The notes beneath the pieces were generated by a model, which made no database searches, was not told where the DNA came from, and saw only the letters and a list, made by a program, of their open reading frames with translations. Shown here piece by piece: positions 43,704 to 52,303 of a stretch of DNA of 64,000 bases; position 1 is the first letter of the stretch, and each line of letters begins with the position of its first letter. The stretch spans positions 4,154,001 through 4,218,000 of the forward strand of contig NZ_KB907307.1 in NCBI RefSeq assembly GCF_000381925.1, in the 5' to 3' direction. The position numbers and the translations under genes were made by a program. Source of the stretch: Nocardia sp. BMG111209. Its GTDB lineage: Bacteria; Actinomycetota; Actinomycetes; Mycobacteriales; Mycobacteriaceae.

Positions 43704-44430
43704 CAGGAGCTACCTTCGCCGCCGCGTTCCATACATCGAGCCGCCACCCGGGCTGCTCCATGCTGGGACCGTGGCTGCTCAGTTGCACCCAACTGGTATT
43801 GGCCAGTCCACCGAAGATCGGCCAGTGTTCTCGGGGCAGGTCGAGCAGCGCAGCGGTCAGCGCTGCGATCAGCCCGCCGTGCGCGACGAGGATGATGGTA
43901 CGGCCGGGCCAGTCACCGCGCGCGGCAAACAGCTCGCTCACGACCGGCAGCGCGCGGGCGCCGACCTCGAGCTTGCTCTCCCCGCCCGGCGGGGTGAAGC
44001 CGGCGTCCATCCGCCAGGTCAGCCGCGCGCCCGGATACCGCGCGTCGACCTCGTGATGGGTGAGGCCCTCCCACTCGCCGAGACTGGTCTCGCGTAGTCG
44101 CGGATCACGCACCACATCCAGCGAGGTGTGGTCGGCCAGGGCCACCGCGGTGTCGTAGGCCCGGCGCAGATCCGAGGCGACGATGGCGATCGCGTCGTGG
44201 GACAGCAGCTCGCGGGCGGCATCCTTCGCCTGCCCGCGGCCCACCTCGCTGAGGTCGGTGTCGATCTGCCCCTGCATGCGGTCGGAGGCGTTCCACTCGG
44301 TCTGCCCGTGCCGGAGCAGGATCAGCCGACGCACGTGGGCATGACGGCTCGCCCGCCGAGCGAGGCCGATCTCGGGCGACTCGTCGTCGTACTGTGGAGG
44401 GGAGGTCCCCTCGTCGGGAACCAGATTCAC
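43693..44430 (-). CDS. gpgP: Glucosyl-3-phosphoglycerate phosphatase (histidine phosphatase family)
   Basis: A 245-residue phosphatase. The catalytic motif [20 protein letters not shown] holds the phosphorylated histidine; [10 protein letters not shown], the second histidine in [14 protein letters not shown] and the C-terminal [15 protein letters not shown] closely match Rv2419c. That enzyme removes phosphate from glucosyl-3-phosphoglycerate in the first steps of methylglucose lipopolysaccharide synthesis. The GTG at 44430 overlaps the rsfS stop (GTGA) and gives about 30 extra N-terminal residues compared with Rv2419c; a GTG just before RRLILLRHG is an alternative. Its end overlaps the octT-like gene by 11 bases. 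Confidence 0.88.
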   Translation of the reverse strand: MNLVPDEGTSPPQYDDESPEIGLARRASRHAHVRRLILLRHGQTEWNASDRMQGQIDTDLSEVGRGQAKDAARELLSHDAIAIVASDLRRAYDTAVALADHTSLDVVRDPRLRETSLGEWEGLTHHEVDARYPGARLTWRMDAGFTPPGGESKLEVGARALPVVSELFAARGDWPGRTIILVAHGGLIAALTAALLDLPREHWPIFGGLANTSWVQLSSHGPSMEQPGWRLDVWNAAAKVAPDVL

Positions 44431-44825
44431 GCGGTCTCTCCGGCACCGTCCGCCGGCTGCGGGGCGCCGACACCCTCCACCTCGACCACCGGGCAGTCCT
44501 TCCAGAGCCGTTCCAGCGCATAGAAATTGCGCTCGTCGCTGTGCTGGACGTGCACGACGACCTCGACGTAGTCCAGCAGTACCCAGCGGCCCTCGCGGGT
44601 GCCCTCCCGCCGGACCGGCTTGTGCCCGGCCAGGCGTAGCTTCTCCTCGACGTTGTCGACGATCGCGTTGACCTGCCGCTCGTTGGGGGCCGAGGCGATC
44701 ACGAAGCAATCCGTGATCACCAGCTGCTCGGACACGTCGAGCACCACCACGTCGACCGCCAGCTTCTCGTCGGCCGCCCGTGCGGCGACCCGTGCCATCT
44801 CGACCGCATCGGCAGTCGCCGTCAT
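44427..44825 (-). CDS. rsfS: Ribosome silencing factor RsfS
   Basis: A 132-residue protein of the RsfS/Iojap family, which binds L14 on the large subunit and blocks subunit joining when nutrients are low. Motifs: DVVVLDVSEQLVITDCFVIA, ASAPNERQVNAIVDNVEEKL, EGRWVLLDYVEVVVHV and FYALERLWKD. The start at ATG 44825 gives the usual length. It lies 28 bases after nadD and overlaps gpgP by four bases, the standard actinobacterial nadD-rsfS order. Confidence 0.94.
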   Translation of the reverse strand: MTATADAVEMARVAARAADEKLAVDVVVLDVSEQLVITDCFVIASAPNERQVNAIVDNVEEKLRLAGHKPVRREGTREGRWVLLDYVEVVVHVQHSDERNFYALERLWKDCPVVEVEGVGAPQPADGAGETA

Positions 44826-44853
44826 GCGGTACCCCGAGTTCGCGCCCGACCTC

Positions 44854-45498
44854 TCATGCCTGTGCCACCTTCCCGTTCCCTCCCGGCACGTACAGGTGCC
44901 GCTTCGATATGTACTGCACGACGCCGTCCGGAACGAGATACCACACCGGCCGCCCCTCGGCGGCGCGACGCCGGCACTCGCTCGACGAGATCGCCAGAGC
45001 CGGGATCTCGATGACGGTGAGCGCATCCGGTGGGGCATCCCGCAGGTGTTGCTCCAATTGATCGGTATTCAGTTCGTATCCCGGACGGCTCACGCCGACG
45101 AATTTCGCCAGCTCGAACAATTCCGCCCAATCCTGCCATGTCAGGATGTTGGCCAGCGCGTCCGCACCCGTGATGAAGTACAAGTCGGCGTCTGGATACT
45201 GCCGTTGCAGGTCACGCAGGGTATCGACGGTGTAGGTGAGGGTACCCCGGTCGATGTCGACACGGCTCACCGAGAACCGCGGATTGGAGGCGGTGGCGAT
45301 CACCGTCATCAGGTAACGGTCCTCCGCGGCGCTGACCTGTTTCGCGGTCTTCTGCCACGGCTGGCCGGTGGGGACGAAGATCACCTCGTCCAGATCGAAC
45401 CGATTGGCGACCTCGCTGGCCGCGACCAGGTGGCCGTGGTGGATCGGGTCGAAGGTTCCGCCCATCACGCCCAGTTTGCGGCGGCCTGTCTCTTGCAC
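44854..45498 (-). CDS. nadD: Nicotinate-nucleotide adenylyltransferase
   Basis: A 214-residue NAD-synthesis enzyme that joins nicotinate mononucleotide to AMP. It has the nucleotidyltransferase signature [20 protein letters not shown] and the C-terminal [20 protein letters not shown] with the S-S-x-x-R motif. The GTG at 45498 is chosen because a TAAGCT hexamer lies eight bases upstream; an ATG at 45525 is also in frame. First gene of the nadD-rsfS-gpgP-octT run. Confidence 0.93.
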   Translation of the reverse strand: MQETGRRKLGVMGGTFDPIHHGHLVAASEVANRFDLDEVIFVPTGQPWQKTAKQVSAAEDRYLMTVIATASNPRFSVSRVDIDRGTLTYTVDTLRDLQRQYPDADLYFITGADALANILTWQDWAELFELAKFVGVSRPGYELNTDQLEQHLRDAPPDALTVIEIPALAISSSECRRRAAEGRPVWYLVPDGVVQYISKRHLYVPGGNGKVAQA

Positions 45499-45579
45499 AA
45501 CCGCCGAGCTTACTGGCCGGGCCATCCGCGCCCCGGCCCGCCCGAGCGCACAACACGCCGAGTCACCCTCGTGCCTCCG

Positions 45580-47034
45580 TCAGACCGGGAGCAGCCGGCT
45601 CACCACGGCGGTGAGCTGCCGGGCCGACCGGCACTCGTGCATCTCGATCACCCGGGCATACCGCTTCGCCGCGGAATCGCCGGTGCCCCACATCTTCTCG
45701 GCCTCCGGGTTGAGCCAGTAGGCGTGTTTGGCGGTGTCGACGAGCTGCTCCAGCGTGCCCAGCGCGGGATCGCGATAGTTGGTGCGGGCGTCGCCGAGGA
45801 TCAGCAGCGAACTCCGGCTGGTCACGGCCTCCGGGAAATCCGCCGCGAAGCCCTTCAGCGCGGTGCCGTAGTCGGAGTGCCCCTCGATCCCGACCACGTT
45901 CGTCTCGGTGAAGATGCGCCTGGTCACCTGGTCCAGCGGGGTGGTCTGGTCGAACAGGTGGGTCACCTCGTCGACGCGGTCGACGAAGGCGAAGATCCGC
46001 ACCCGGGAGAACTGCTCCCGCAGCGAGTCGACCAGCAGCATGGTGAAACTCGAGAATCCGGCCACCGACCCGGAGATATCGCACAGCAGCACCAGATCGG
46101 GCCGGCCCGGCCGCGGTTTGCGGGTGGCCAGGGTGATCGGGACGCCGCCGGTGGACATCGACTTGCGCAGCGTCTTGCGCAGGTCGATCTCGCCGCGACG
46201 GGACCGGCGGCGGCGCGCGGCCAGCCGCGAGGCCAGTATCCGGGCCAGCCGCTGACCGCTGCGGCGCAGCTCGGCCAGCTCGGCCTCCGAAATCCGGAGG
46301 AAGTCGGCATCCTCGGCCTGCCGCTGCACCCCGTAGGACGAAACCCGTTCCCGCCCAAGGCGTTCCGCGACGCGGCGGCGGGTCTCCGCCTCGACGGTGC
46401 TGCGGAAACTCTGCACCCGCTCGCGCGCGGCGCGGCGGGCGACCTCGGTGTCGAAATCGGAATCGTCCATACCCGCGGCGAGGCCTGCGAGGATCTTGCT
46501 GATCAGCACCTCGGGCTGGACGTCCTTCAGCGTCTGGTACGCGGAGAACGACGGGCCCTTCAGCGAGTCGTACCGGCCCATCTGCTCGACCATCTGTGCC
46601 GCCAGCGCCTGCAACTGCCGCTGCTGCTCCGGGGTCGGATCGGCGGCGAGCATCTCGGCGAGCATCCGGCGCAGCGCGAGGATGTCGATCGAACCGTCGG
46701 CGGCGCGCGGCAGTTCCACATCGAGGGCGTCGGTGCGCTCACCGAGGGCCGCGGGGAACCACAGATCGAACAGGCCGTCGAAGGTGGCCCGCTGCGACGG
46801 CCGGCGCAGCAGCGAGCAGGCCAGCCCCTCGCGCAACATCTCGCGATCCATCAGATCGAGCACGGTGAGCACCTGGCCGGCGTCGACCGTTTCCGAGGGA
46901 CCGACCGGAATTCCCTTGGCGCGCATCGCCTCCACGAACCCGATCAGATGACCGGGCAGCCCGTGCTCGGGTGGGTTCAGCACGGTGTCGGTGGCGTTCG
47001 GCGGCACCGGGGGCCGGGGCTTGCCGCCGAGCAT
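45580..47034 (-). CDS. VWA-domain protein, CoxE-like (MoxR partner)
   Basis: A 484-residue protein. The C-terminal von Willebrand A domain has the metal site DISGS near residue 310, with a Thr in FTETN and an Asp in GDARTNY completing it. The Arg-rich central part (RRRRSRRGEIDLRKTL) fits the CoxE family. Its ATG shares one base with the moxR stop (TGATG). MoxR ATPase and VWA proteins work as a pair to mature or remodel protein complexes or metal centres. The counterpart in M. tuberculosis is Rv2425c. The client is unknown. Confidence 0.9.
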   Translation of the reverse strand: MLGGKPRPPVPPNATDTVLNPPEHGLPGHLIGFVEAMRAKGIPVGPSETVDAGQVLTVLDLMDREMLREGLACSLLRRPSQRATFDGLFDLWFPAALGERTDALDVELPRAADGSIDILALRRMLAEMLAADPTPEQQRQLQALAAQMVEQMGRYDSLKGPSFSAYQTLKDVQPEVLISKILAGLAAGMDDSDFDTEVARRAARERVQSFRSTVEAETRRRVAERLGRERVSSYGVQRQAEDADFLRISEAELAELRRSGQRLARILASRLAARRRRSRRGEIDLRKTLRKSMSTGGVPITLATRKPRPGRPDLVLLCDISGSVAGFSSFTMLLVDSLREQFSRVRIFAFVDRVDEVTHLFDQTTPLDQVTRRIFTETNVVGIEGHSDYGTALKGFAADFPEAVTSRSSLLILGDARTNYRDPALGTLEQLVDTAKHAYWLNPEAEKMWGTGDSAAKRYARVIEMHECRSARQLTAVVSRLLPV

Positions 47035-47909
47035 CAGGCCAGCTTCAGCTCGGACAGCGCGCGCTGATGGTCGCTCTGGTGTTTCAGCACGACGCCGAGG
47101 GTGGCGCGCACGGTCTTGTCGTCGAGGTCCTTCAGCCCGAGGGCGAGCAGGGTGTGACCCCAGTCGATGGATTCGGCGACCGACGGCAGCTTCTTCAGTT
47201 GCATTCCGCGCAACACGTGCACGATCCGCACCAGTTGCGCCGCCACCGCCGGTTGCAGGTCGGGCACCCGGCTGGCCAGGATCCGTCGCTCGAGCTCCTC
47301 GTCCGGGAAGTCGATGTAGAGATAGAGGCAGCGCCGCTTCAGCGCCTCGGACAATTCGCGGGTGGCGTTGGAGGTGAGCACGACGAACGGTCGCCGGGTG
47401 GCGGTGATCGTGCCCAGCTCGGGGACGGTGACCGCGAAGTCGCTGAGCACCTCCAGCATCAGGCCCTCGATCTCGACGTCGGCCTTGTCGGCCTCGTCGA
47501 TGAGCAGCACCGTGGGGTCGGCCCGCCGGATCGCGGTCAGCAGCGGCCGCGACAGCAGGAACTCCTCGCTGAAGACGTCGGACTTCGTCTCCTCCCAGCC
47601 GTTCTCACTGGACGCCTGGATGCGCAGGATCTGCTTGGCGTGGTTCCACTCGTAGAGCGCCCGCGCCTCATCGATCCCCTCGTAGCACTGCAGGCGTACC
47701 AGCTCGGCGCCGGCGACCTGGGACACCGCCCGGGACAATTCGGTCTTGCCGACGCCGGCGGGTCCCTCGATCAGCAACGGTTTGCCCAGCCGGTCGGCCA
47801 GGAACACCGAGGTGGCTGTCGCCTTGTCGGCCAGATATCCGGTCGTCGCCAAACGGTCGATCACATCGTCGACCGAGGTGAAGATCGGCTCGTGCACTGC
47901 GCTCTGCAC
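47034..47909 (-). CDS. MoxR-family AAA+ ATPase
   Basis: A 291-residue AAA+ chaperone-type ATPase. Walker A is EGPAGVGKTE near residue 48, Walker B LLIDEADKAD near 130, sensor 1 LTSNATRELSEALKRR with the arginine finger. GTG 47909 is chosen because GGAGGAGG lies nine bases upstream and it gives the same 291-residue length as Rv2426c; other in-frame GTGs at 47915 and 47945 are too near to or upstream of that site. It works with the VWA protein encoded next. Confidence 0.9.
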   Translation of the reverse strand: MQSAVHEPIFTSVDDVIDRLATTGYLADKATATSVFLADRLGKPLLIEGPAGVGKTELSRAVSQVAGAELVRLQCYEGIDEARALYEWNHAKQILRIQASSENGWEETKSDVFSEEFLLSRPLLTAIRRADPTVLLIDEADKADVEIEGLMLEVLSDFAVTVPELGTITATRRPFVVLTSNATRELSEALKRRCLYLYIDFPDEELERRILASRVPDLQPAVAAQLVRIVHVLRGMQLKKLPSVAESIDWGHTLLALGLKDLDDKTVRATLGVVLKHQSDHQRALSELKLA

Positions 47910-47928
47910 CGTCACGGTCCTCCTCCAG

Positions 47929-47946
47929 AGTGAGCGATCACTCACT
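47929..47946. promoter_or_regulatory. Imperfect 18-base palindrome just upstream of the moxR ribosome site
   Basis: AGTGAGCGATCACTCACT is symmetric except for one mismatched pair (AGTGAG-y-GATC-r-CTCACT). It ends next to GGAGGAGG, so it lies in the moxR leader or promoter and could bind a repressor. Confidence 0.4.
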
Positions 47947-48066
47947 CCCTACGCTACCGGCCCGCGGGCCGCCGGGCACACGCGGGTATGCACCGTAAGA
48001 ACTCCACTCTCGAAGTTACACACACACCCGGTCACTGAGATACCCGGTGTGACGGCGAGCACTCCT

Positions 48067-48084
48067 GCGCCGCCGCGGCGGCGC
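48067..48084 (-). terminator. Perfect GC palindrome after proA
   Basis: GCGCCGCCGCGGCGGCGC is an 18-base perfect palindrome starting four bases past the proA stop. It would form a very stable stem and could terminate proA transcripts without a T-run. A purely palindromic stem needs a few central bases as loop, so efficiency is uncertain. Confidence 0.4.
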
Positions 48085-48088
48085 GGGA

Positions 48089-49366
48089 TCAGGCCGGACG
48101 GGTTTGACCGTCGCCCCAGACGATCCACTTGGTGGAGGTCAGTTCCGGCAGCGCCATCGGGCCGCGAGCGTGCAACTTCTGCGTCGAGATGCCGATCTCG
48201 GCGCCGAAGCCGAACTCCTCACCGTCGGTGAAGGCGGTCGAAGCGTTGACCATCACGGCCGCCGCGTCGACCCGGGCGGTGAACTCACGCGCCGCCCGCA
48301 GATCGCCGGTGACGATGGCCTCGGTATGCCCGGTACCCCAGTGATCGATGTGCTCGACGGCGGCATCCAGATCGTCGACGACCTTCAACGCGATATCGAG
48401 CGAGAGGTACTCGTCGGCCCAGTCCTCGTCGGTGGCCGGAACCAGGCCCGGCAGATCGCCGTGGACGGTGACGCCCGCCCCTTCCAGCGCGCCGATCAGC
48501 CGCGGCACCGCGACCTCGGCGACGGCCCGATCGATGAGCACCGTCTCCGCGGTGTTGCACACGCTCGGGCGGCGGGTCTTCGAATTGAGCAGGATGGATT
48601 CCGCCATGTCGAGGTCGGCGGCGGCGTGCACGTAGACGTGACAGTTGCCGGTACCGGTCTCGATGGTCGGCACCTGCGCATCGCGGACGACCGCGTTGAT
48701 CAGCCCGGCGCCGCCGCGCGGGATCACCACGTCGACCAGGCCACGGGCCTGGATGAGATGGGTGACGCTGGAGCGGTCCGCGCTGGGCAGCAGCTGCACC
48801 GCGTCCTCGGGCAGGCCTTGACCGGCCAGTGCGCCGCGCAGCACCGCGACCAGCGCGGCATTGGAGCGCGCGGCCGACGACGAGCCGCGCAGCAGCGCCG
48901 CGTTACCGGACTTCAGCGCCAGCCCGAACGCGTCGACCGTGACATTGGGCCGGGCCTCGTACACCATGCCGACCACACCGAGCGGCACCCGGACCTGCTT
49001 GATCTCCAGGCCGTTGGGCAGCGACGACCCCCGCACGACCACACCGACCGGATCGGGCAGCCCCGCGACCTGCCGCAGCCCGGAGGCGATGCCGTCGATC
49101 CGGGCCTCGGTCAGCCGCAGCCGGTCGAGCAGCGAATCGGCCGTGCCGCCGGCCTTCGCGAGCTCGATGTCCTCCGCATTGGCCGCGAGGACCCGGTCCT
49201 TCGCGGCGAGCAGGGCATCGGCGGCGGCGTGCAGTGCGGTGTTCTTGGCCTGGGTGGTCAGCTGGGCGAGCGTGCGCGACGCCACCCGTGCGCGCCGCGC
49301 CGCGTCGTGCACCACCGCGCGGACATCGCCGACGCGGTCCGATTCGGTGGCAGTGGGAGCAGTCAT
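48089..49366 (-). CDS. proA: Gamma-glutamyl phosphate reductase
   Basis: A 425-residue NADPH enzyme that reduces glutamyl phosphate to the semialdehyde in proline synthesis. Motifs: [20 protein letters not shown], the cofactor-binding [14 protein letters not shown] segment ([14 protein letters not shown]), catalytic Cys in [13 protein letters not shown], and [17 protein letters not shown] at the C-terminus. ATG 49366 fits a leaderless TAGGCT seven bases upstream; the frame continues 29 codons beyond without support. The partner kinase ProB is not in the window. Confidence 0.95.
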   Translation of the reverse strand: MTAPTATESDRVGDVRAVVHDAARRARVASRTLAQLTTQAKNTALHAAADALLAAKDRVLAANAEDIELAKAGGTADSLLDRLRLTEARIDGIASGLRQVAGLPDPVGVVVRGSSLPNGLEIKQVRVPLGVVGMVYEARPNVTVDAFGLALKSGNAALLRGSSSAARSNAALVAVLRGALAGQGLPEDAVQLLPSADRSSVTHLIQARGLVDVVIPRGGAGLINAVVRDAQVPTIETGTGNCHVYVHAAADLDMAESILLNSKTRRPSVCNTAETVLIDRAVAEVAVPRLIGALEGAGVTVHGDLPGLVPATDEDWADEYLSLDIALKVVDDLDAAVEHIDHWGTGHTEAIVTGDLRAAREFTARVDAAAVMVNASTAFTDGEEFGFGAEIGISTQKLHARGPMALPELTSTKWIVWGDGQTRPA

Positions 49367-49373
49367 GCCCATC

Positions 49374-49379
49374 AGCCTA
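49374..49379 (-). promoter_or_regulatory. -10 element for a leaderless proA transcript
   Basis: TAGGCT on the minus strand, seven bases before the ATG at 49366. Confidence 0.5.
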
Positions 49380-49535
49380 CTGACCGGTCCCGCCGCCGCG
49401 AAGCGCGACGGCGCAGCCGCACTCTTTCCCTGAAATCCCAAGTGTTTTCGCACTCGATACCCACCGAAAAAGTGTGCGGATTCCGCAACCGGGTGCGGGA
49501 GTCGAAGAGTGCTCGGCGGCGGCCCGGCGGCGGGC

Positions 49536-49541
49536 TAGGGT
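49536..49541 (+). promoter_or_regulatory. -10 element for a leaderless rbsK transcript
   Basis: TAGGGT followed by six bases and ATG 49548. Confidence 0.5.
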
Positions 49542-49547
49542 GCCTGC

Positions 49548-50399
49548 ATGGCGAGGATCGCTGTGGTGGGCAGCATCAATATGGACCTGGTCACGACGAC
49601 CGAACGGCGGCCGGATCCGGGTGAGACGGTGCTCGGTTCCGGGTTCGAGTCCGTACCCGGCGGCAAGGGGTCCAATCAGGCGATCGCGGCCCGGCGGGCG
49701 GGCGCCGAGGTCGAGTTCGTGGGCGCGGTCGGGGACGACGTCTTCGCCGGTGAGCTGCGTCAGGTGCTGGCCGAGGCCGGGGTCGGCATCGAGCGGTTGC
49801 GGTCGCTGACCGGGCCCAGCGGGGTCGCCTCGATCGTGGTCGACGCCGCCGGCGAGAACAGCATCATCGTCGTCGGCGGCGCCAACTCCGGGCTCAGCGA
49901 TCTGGCGGCGCCGGATCTGCGCACCATCGAGGAGGCCGACGTACTACTGTGCCAGCTGGAGATCCCGGTGCCCACGGTGCTCACCGCCGCCCGGCACGCG
50001 CGGGCGCACGACACCACCGTGCTCCTCAATCCCTCACCGGCACAGGATCTTCCGACCGAGATGTGGGCGGCGGTCGATATCGCGATCGTCAACGAGGGCG
50101 AGGCGTACCGCCTGGGCACGGCCCTGGACACGGTGCCGCATCTGGTCGTCACCCGGGGCGCCGAGGGCGCACGGTATCGCGGTCCCGGCGGGGAGTTCAG
50201 CCATCCCGGTATCGCGGTGCGCGTCGTCGACACCACCGGCGCCGGCGACACCTTCACCGGCGTGCTGGCGGCGCACTGGCACGAGGGCCCGGAGCGGGCA
50301 TTGGCCTGGGCGTGTACCGCGGGCGCCCTCGCCACGACGAAACTCGGTGCGAGCGTGGCCATTCCGTCCCGCGCCGAGATCGAGCGCGCCCTACCGTGA
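49548..50399 (+). CDS. rbsK: Ribokinase (PfkB family)
   Basis: A 283-residue PfkB kinase. The N-terminal signature is VPGGKGSNQAIAARRAGAEV and the C-terminal anion-hole motif is VDTTGAGDTFTGVL with the catalytic Asp. NMDLVTTTERRPDPGETVLG near the N-terminus fits ribokinases. It phosphorylates ribose at O5 to feed the pentose phosphate pathway. No ribose transporter is adjacent. Its stop overlaps the stop region of a convergent membrane-protein gene by nine bases. Confidence 0.87.
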   Translation: MARIAVVGSINMDLVTTTERRPDPGETVLGSGFESVPGGKGSNQAIAARRAGAEVEFVGAVGDDVFAGELRQVLAEAGVGIERLRSLTGPSGVASIVVDAAGENSIIVVGGANSGLSDLAAPDLRTIEEADVLLCQLEIPVPTVLTAARHARAHDTTVLLNPSPAQDLPTEMWAAVDIAIVNEGEAYRLGTALDTVPHLVVTRGAEGARYRGPGGEFSHPGIAVRVVDTTGAGDTFTGVLAAHWHEGPERALAWACTAGALATTKLGASVAIPSRAEIERALP

Positions 50400-50663
50400 G
50401 CGGTTGGCCCACGATTCGAAGACCACCAGCACGATCGCCACCAGCACCAGCACCACGCCGAGCAGAATGGAGGCCCCGATGGTCGCGACGAGGCCGGCGG
50501 CCAGCAGGATCCCGATCACCGGGAACCACACGAACAGATCCGGAGTGCCGAAGGTGCGGCGGGCGCCGGTGGGCGCGGCGGCGCGATTACCCGGTCCACT
50601 GTCGTGGGCGGCGGGCCTGCCTTCACGCCGCGGCGGGCCTTGGACTCTACGGCTCTGGGTCAC
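50391..50663 (-). CDS. Small membrane protein of unknown function (90 aa)
   Basis: After about 40 basic residues, two adjacent hydrophobic segments (LFVWFPVIGILLAAGLVATI, then ASILLGVVLVLVAIVLVVF) form a likely membrane hairpin. GTG 50663 is chosen because a TAGACT element lies seven bases upstream; that hexamer begins with the stop codon of the AraC gene. The gene overlaps the end of rbsK by nine bases on the opposite strand. No function is recognised. Confidence 0.6.
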   Translation of the reverse strand: MTQSRRVQGPPRREGRPAAHDSGPGNRAAAPTGARRTFGTPDLFVWFPVIGILLAAGLVATIGASILLGVVLVLVAIVLVVFESWANRSR

Positions 50664-50670
50664 CTGCCGA

Positions 50671-50676
50671 AGTCTA
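50671..50676 (-). promoter_or_regulatory. -10 element overlapping the AraC stop codon
   Basis: TAGACT on the minus strand, seven bases before GTG 50663. Its first three bases are the TAG stop of the upstream AraC gene. Confidence 0.45.
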
Positions 50677-51555
50677 TATATCCGGTCCCGACCACGCCCG
50701 CGAACCCTGACCACCCCGGAACTGCCGCGGTGTCATCCCGTGGCCACGCCGGAACAACCTCGTGAAATATCCCGGATCGGCGATCCCGACCCGGCGGGCC
50801 ACCTCGGCGACCGGCAGATCCGAGTCGGCCAGCAGCCGCCGCGCCTCGGTCATCCGCCGCTCGGCGATCCACTCCACCACCGTGCGGCCGGTGCGGCGCC
50901 GGACCACGGTGGCCAGATGACCCGGCGTCAGCCCGACCGCGCGGCCCACGTCCCGCAGCGAAAGTGGTTGTGCGAACTGCTGATCGATCACCTCGAACAC
51001 CGCGGCGAGCAGCGGCTCGCCGCTGCGGCGCAGATCGCCGACCACATCGGCCGCCAGCCGGGCCAGATCGACCAGCAACAGGGTCAGATACGCCGTCGCC
51101 GCCTGCCGGTAGCCCTCGTCGTGCCGCCGGACCTCGGTCTCGATGGCGGTGGTGGTGACATCCCAGAAACCGAGCCGGTCCGGCGGGATCTCGAGGAGCA
51201 GCAGTCCACCGGGCCGGCCGTGCAGGAAGGGGAACAACAGCGGATGCGCTCGCCACGCGGGCCACGGCATCCGCGCCTCGCCGCCGAGGATCGCCGGGTC
51301 GAAGAACACGCCGACACCCTGATCGACGGTATCCACGGCACCGGCGTCGACCACCGCACCGGCGGCGATCACGTAGACGACGCCGGGGCTGCGCCGATAC
51401 CAGAGCACCGGGAAATCGTGGATGTGCGGACGGCTCAGGGGGAAGTGCCCGGGCAGGGCACGCAGCACCGTCACCGGCGGCGTGACCGGGCCGGCGCGGT
51501 AGTCGTGCACCGGCACCCCGCGCTGATGGCGGACCACCCGCGTCACCTCGGCCAT
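50674..51555 (-). CDS. AraC-family transcriptional regulator
   Basis: A 293-residue regulator. An N-terminal cupin-like sensor (HIHDFPVLWYRRSPGVVYVI) is followed by two helix-turn-helix units: LSLRDVGRAVGLTPGHLATV near residue 205 and LPVAEVARRVGIADPGYFTR near 255, with the family end motif HGMTPRQFR. ATG 51555 fits a leaderless TATCTT six bases upstream. The divergent neighbour is a methyltransferase gene, a possible target. The effector is unknown. Confidence 0.87.
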   Translation of the reverse strand: MAEVTRVVRHQRGVPVHDYRAGPVTPPVTVLRALPGHFPLSRPHIHDFPVLWYRRSPGVVYVIAAGAVVDAGAVDTVDQGVGVFFDPAILGGEARMPWPAWRAHPLLFPFLHGRPGGLLLLEIPPDRLGFWDVTTTAIETEVRRHDEGYRQAATAYLTLLLVDLARLAADVVGDLRRSGEPLLAAVFEVIDQQFAQPLSLRDVGRAVGLTPGHLATVVRRRTGRTVVEWIAERRMTEARRLLADSDLPVAEVARRVGIADPGYFTRLFRRGHGMTPRQFRGGQGSRAWSGPDI

Positions 51556-51561
51556 GAACCG

Positions 51562-51567
51562 AAGATA
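51562..51567 (-). promoter_or_regulatory. -10 element for a leaderless AraC transcript
   Basis: TATCTT on the minus strand, six bases before the ATG at 51555. Confidence 0.4.
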
Positions 51568-51628
51568 GTCCCATTTCTGCCGAGAATCCGAGCACTACCG
51601 CCGTCCGGACCGTCCGACCATGGGATTC

Positions 51629-52300
51629 ATGACCGAACATCATCCGAATTCCGTGACCCACGAGCGGCAGGACTATCTGCCCGCCGCCGGCCTGCACTCC
51701 CTGCTGCCCGCCTACGATCTGCTCAGCCGGGCGCTGGGCGCCCCCGCCCTCCATGCGCGCCTGGTCGACCAGGCCGACCTGGCGCCCGGTCAGCGGGTGC
51801 TCGAAATCGGCTGCGGCACCGGCAATCTCACGATCCGCGCGAAACGCGAACAACCCGGCGCCGAGGTGATCGGTTCCGATCCCGACCCCCGGGCCCTGGT
51901 CCGAGCCCAGCGAAAGGCCAAGGGGCTCAGCGGCATCCGTTTCGAACAGGCCTACGCCCAGGACCTTCCGTATCCGGACGAGAGCTTCGACCGCATGTTG
52001 TCGTCGCTGATGCTGCACCATCTCGACACCGACATCCGCACGGCCACCGCGGCCGAGGCCCTGCGTGTGCTGCGCCCCGGCGGGCGGCTGCACGTCGTCG
52101 ACGTCGGTGGTCACCTGAAGGAGTCCGACGGGCGGTTGGGCCGCATGATGCTGAACAATCCCCATGCCGTCCGGAACCTCGGCGACGGCATCCCGGACCT
52201 GCTGCGCGCCGCGGGTTTCGAATGCCGCGAGGTCGCCTCGCAGCCACACCGGGTGATCGGCCGCCTGACCTACTACCAGGCCACGCGTCCCGAACGCTGA
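51629..52300 (+). CDS. Class I SAM-dependent methyltransferase
   Basis: A 223-residue methyltransferase. Motif I VLEIGCGTGNLTI lies near residue 58, followed by motif II with the acidic DPDP, motif post-I MLSSLMLHHLD and VLRPGGRLHVVDVGG. It resembles UbiE-type and arsenite-type small-molecule methyltransferases, but the cysteines of ArsM are absent. Start could be 51620 (MGFMTEHH) or 51629 (MTEHH). It is divergent from the AraC regulator, which may control it. Substrate unknown. Confidence 0.82.
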   Translation: MTEHHPNSVTHERQDYLPAAGLHSLLPAYDLLSRALGAPALHARLVDQADLAPGQRVLEIGCGTGNLTIRAKREQPGAEVIGSDPDPRALVRAQRKAKGLSGIRFEQAYAQDLPYPDESFDRMLSSLMLHHLDTDIRTATAAEALRVLRPGGRLHVVDVGGHLKESDGRLGRMMLNNPHAVRNLGDGIPDLLRAAGFECREVASQPHRVIGRLTYYQATRPER

Positions 52301-52303
52301 CGG

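Noticed and set aside
44599..47067. Plus-strand open frame of over 2.4 kb opposite rsfS, nadD and the VWA gene
   Set aside because: It spans three recognisable genes on the opposite strand; the translation is His/Gln/Arg-rich without domains.
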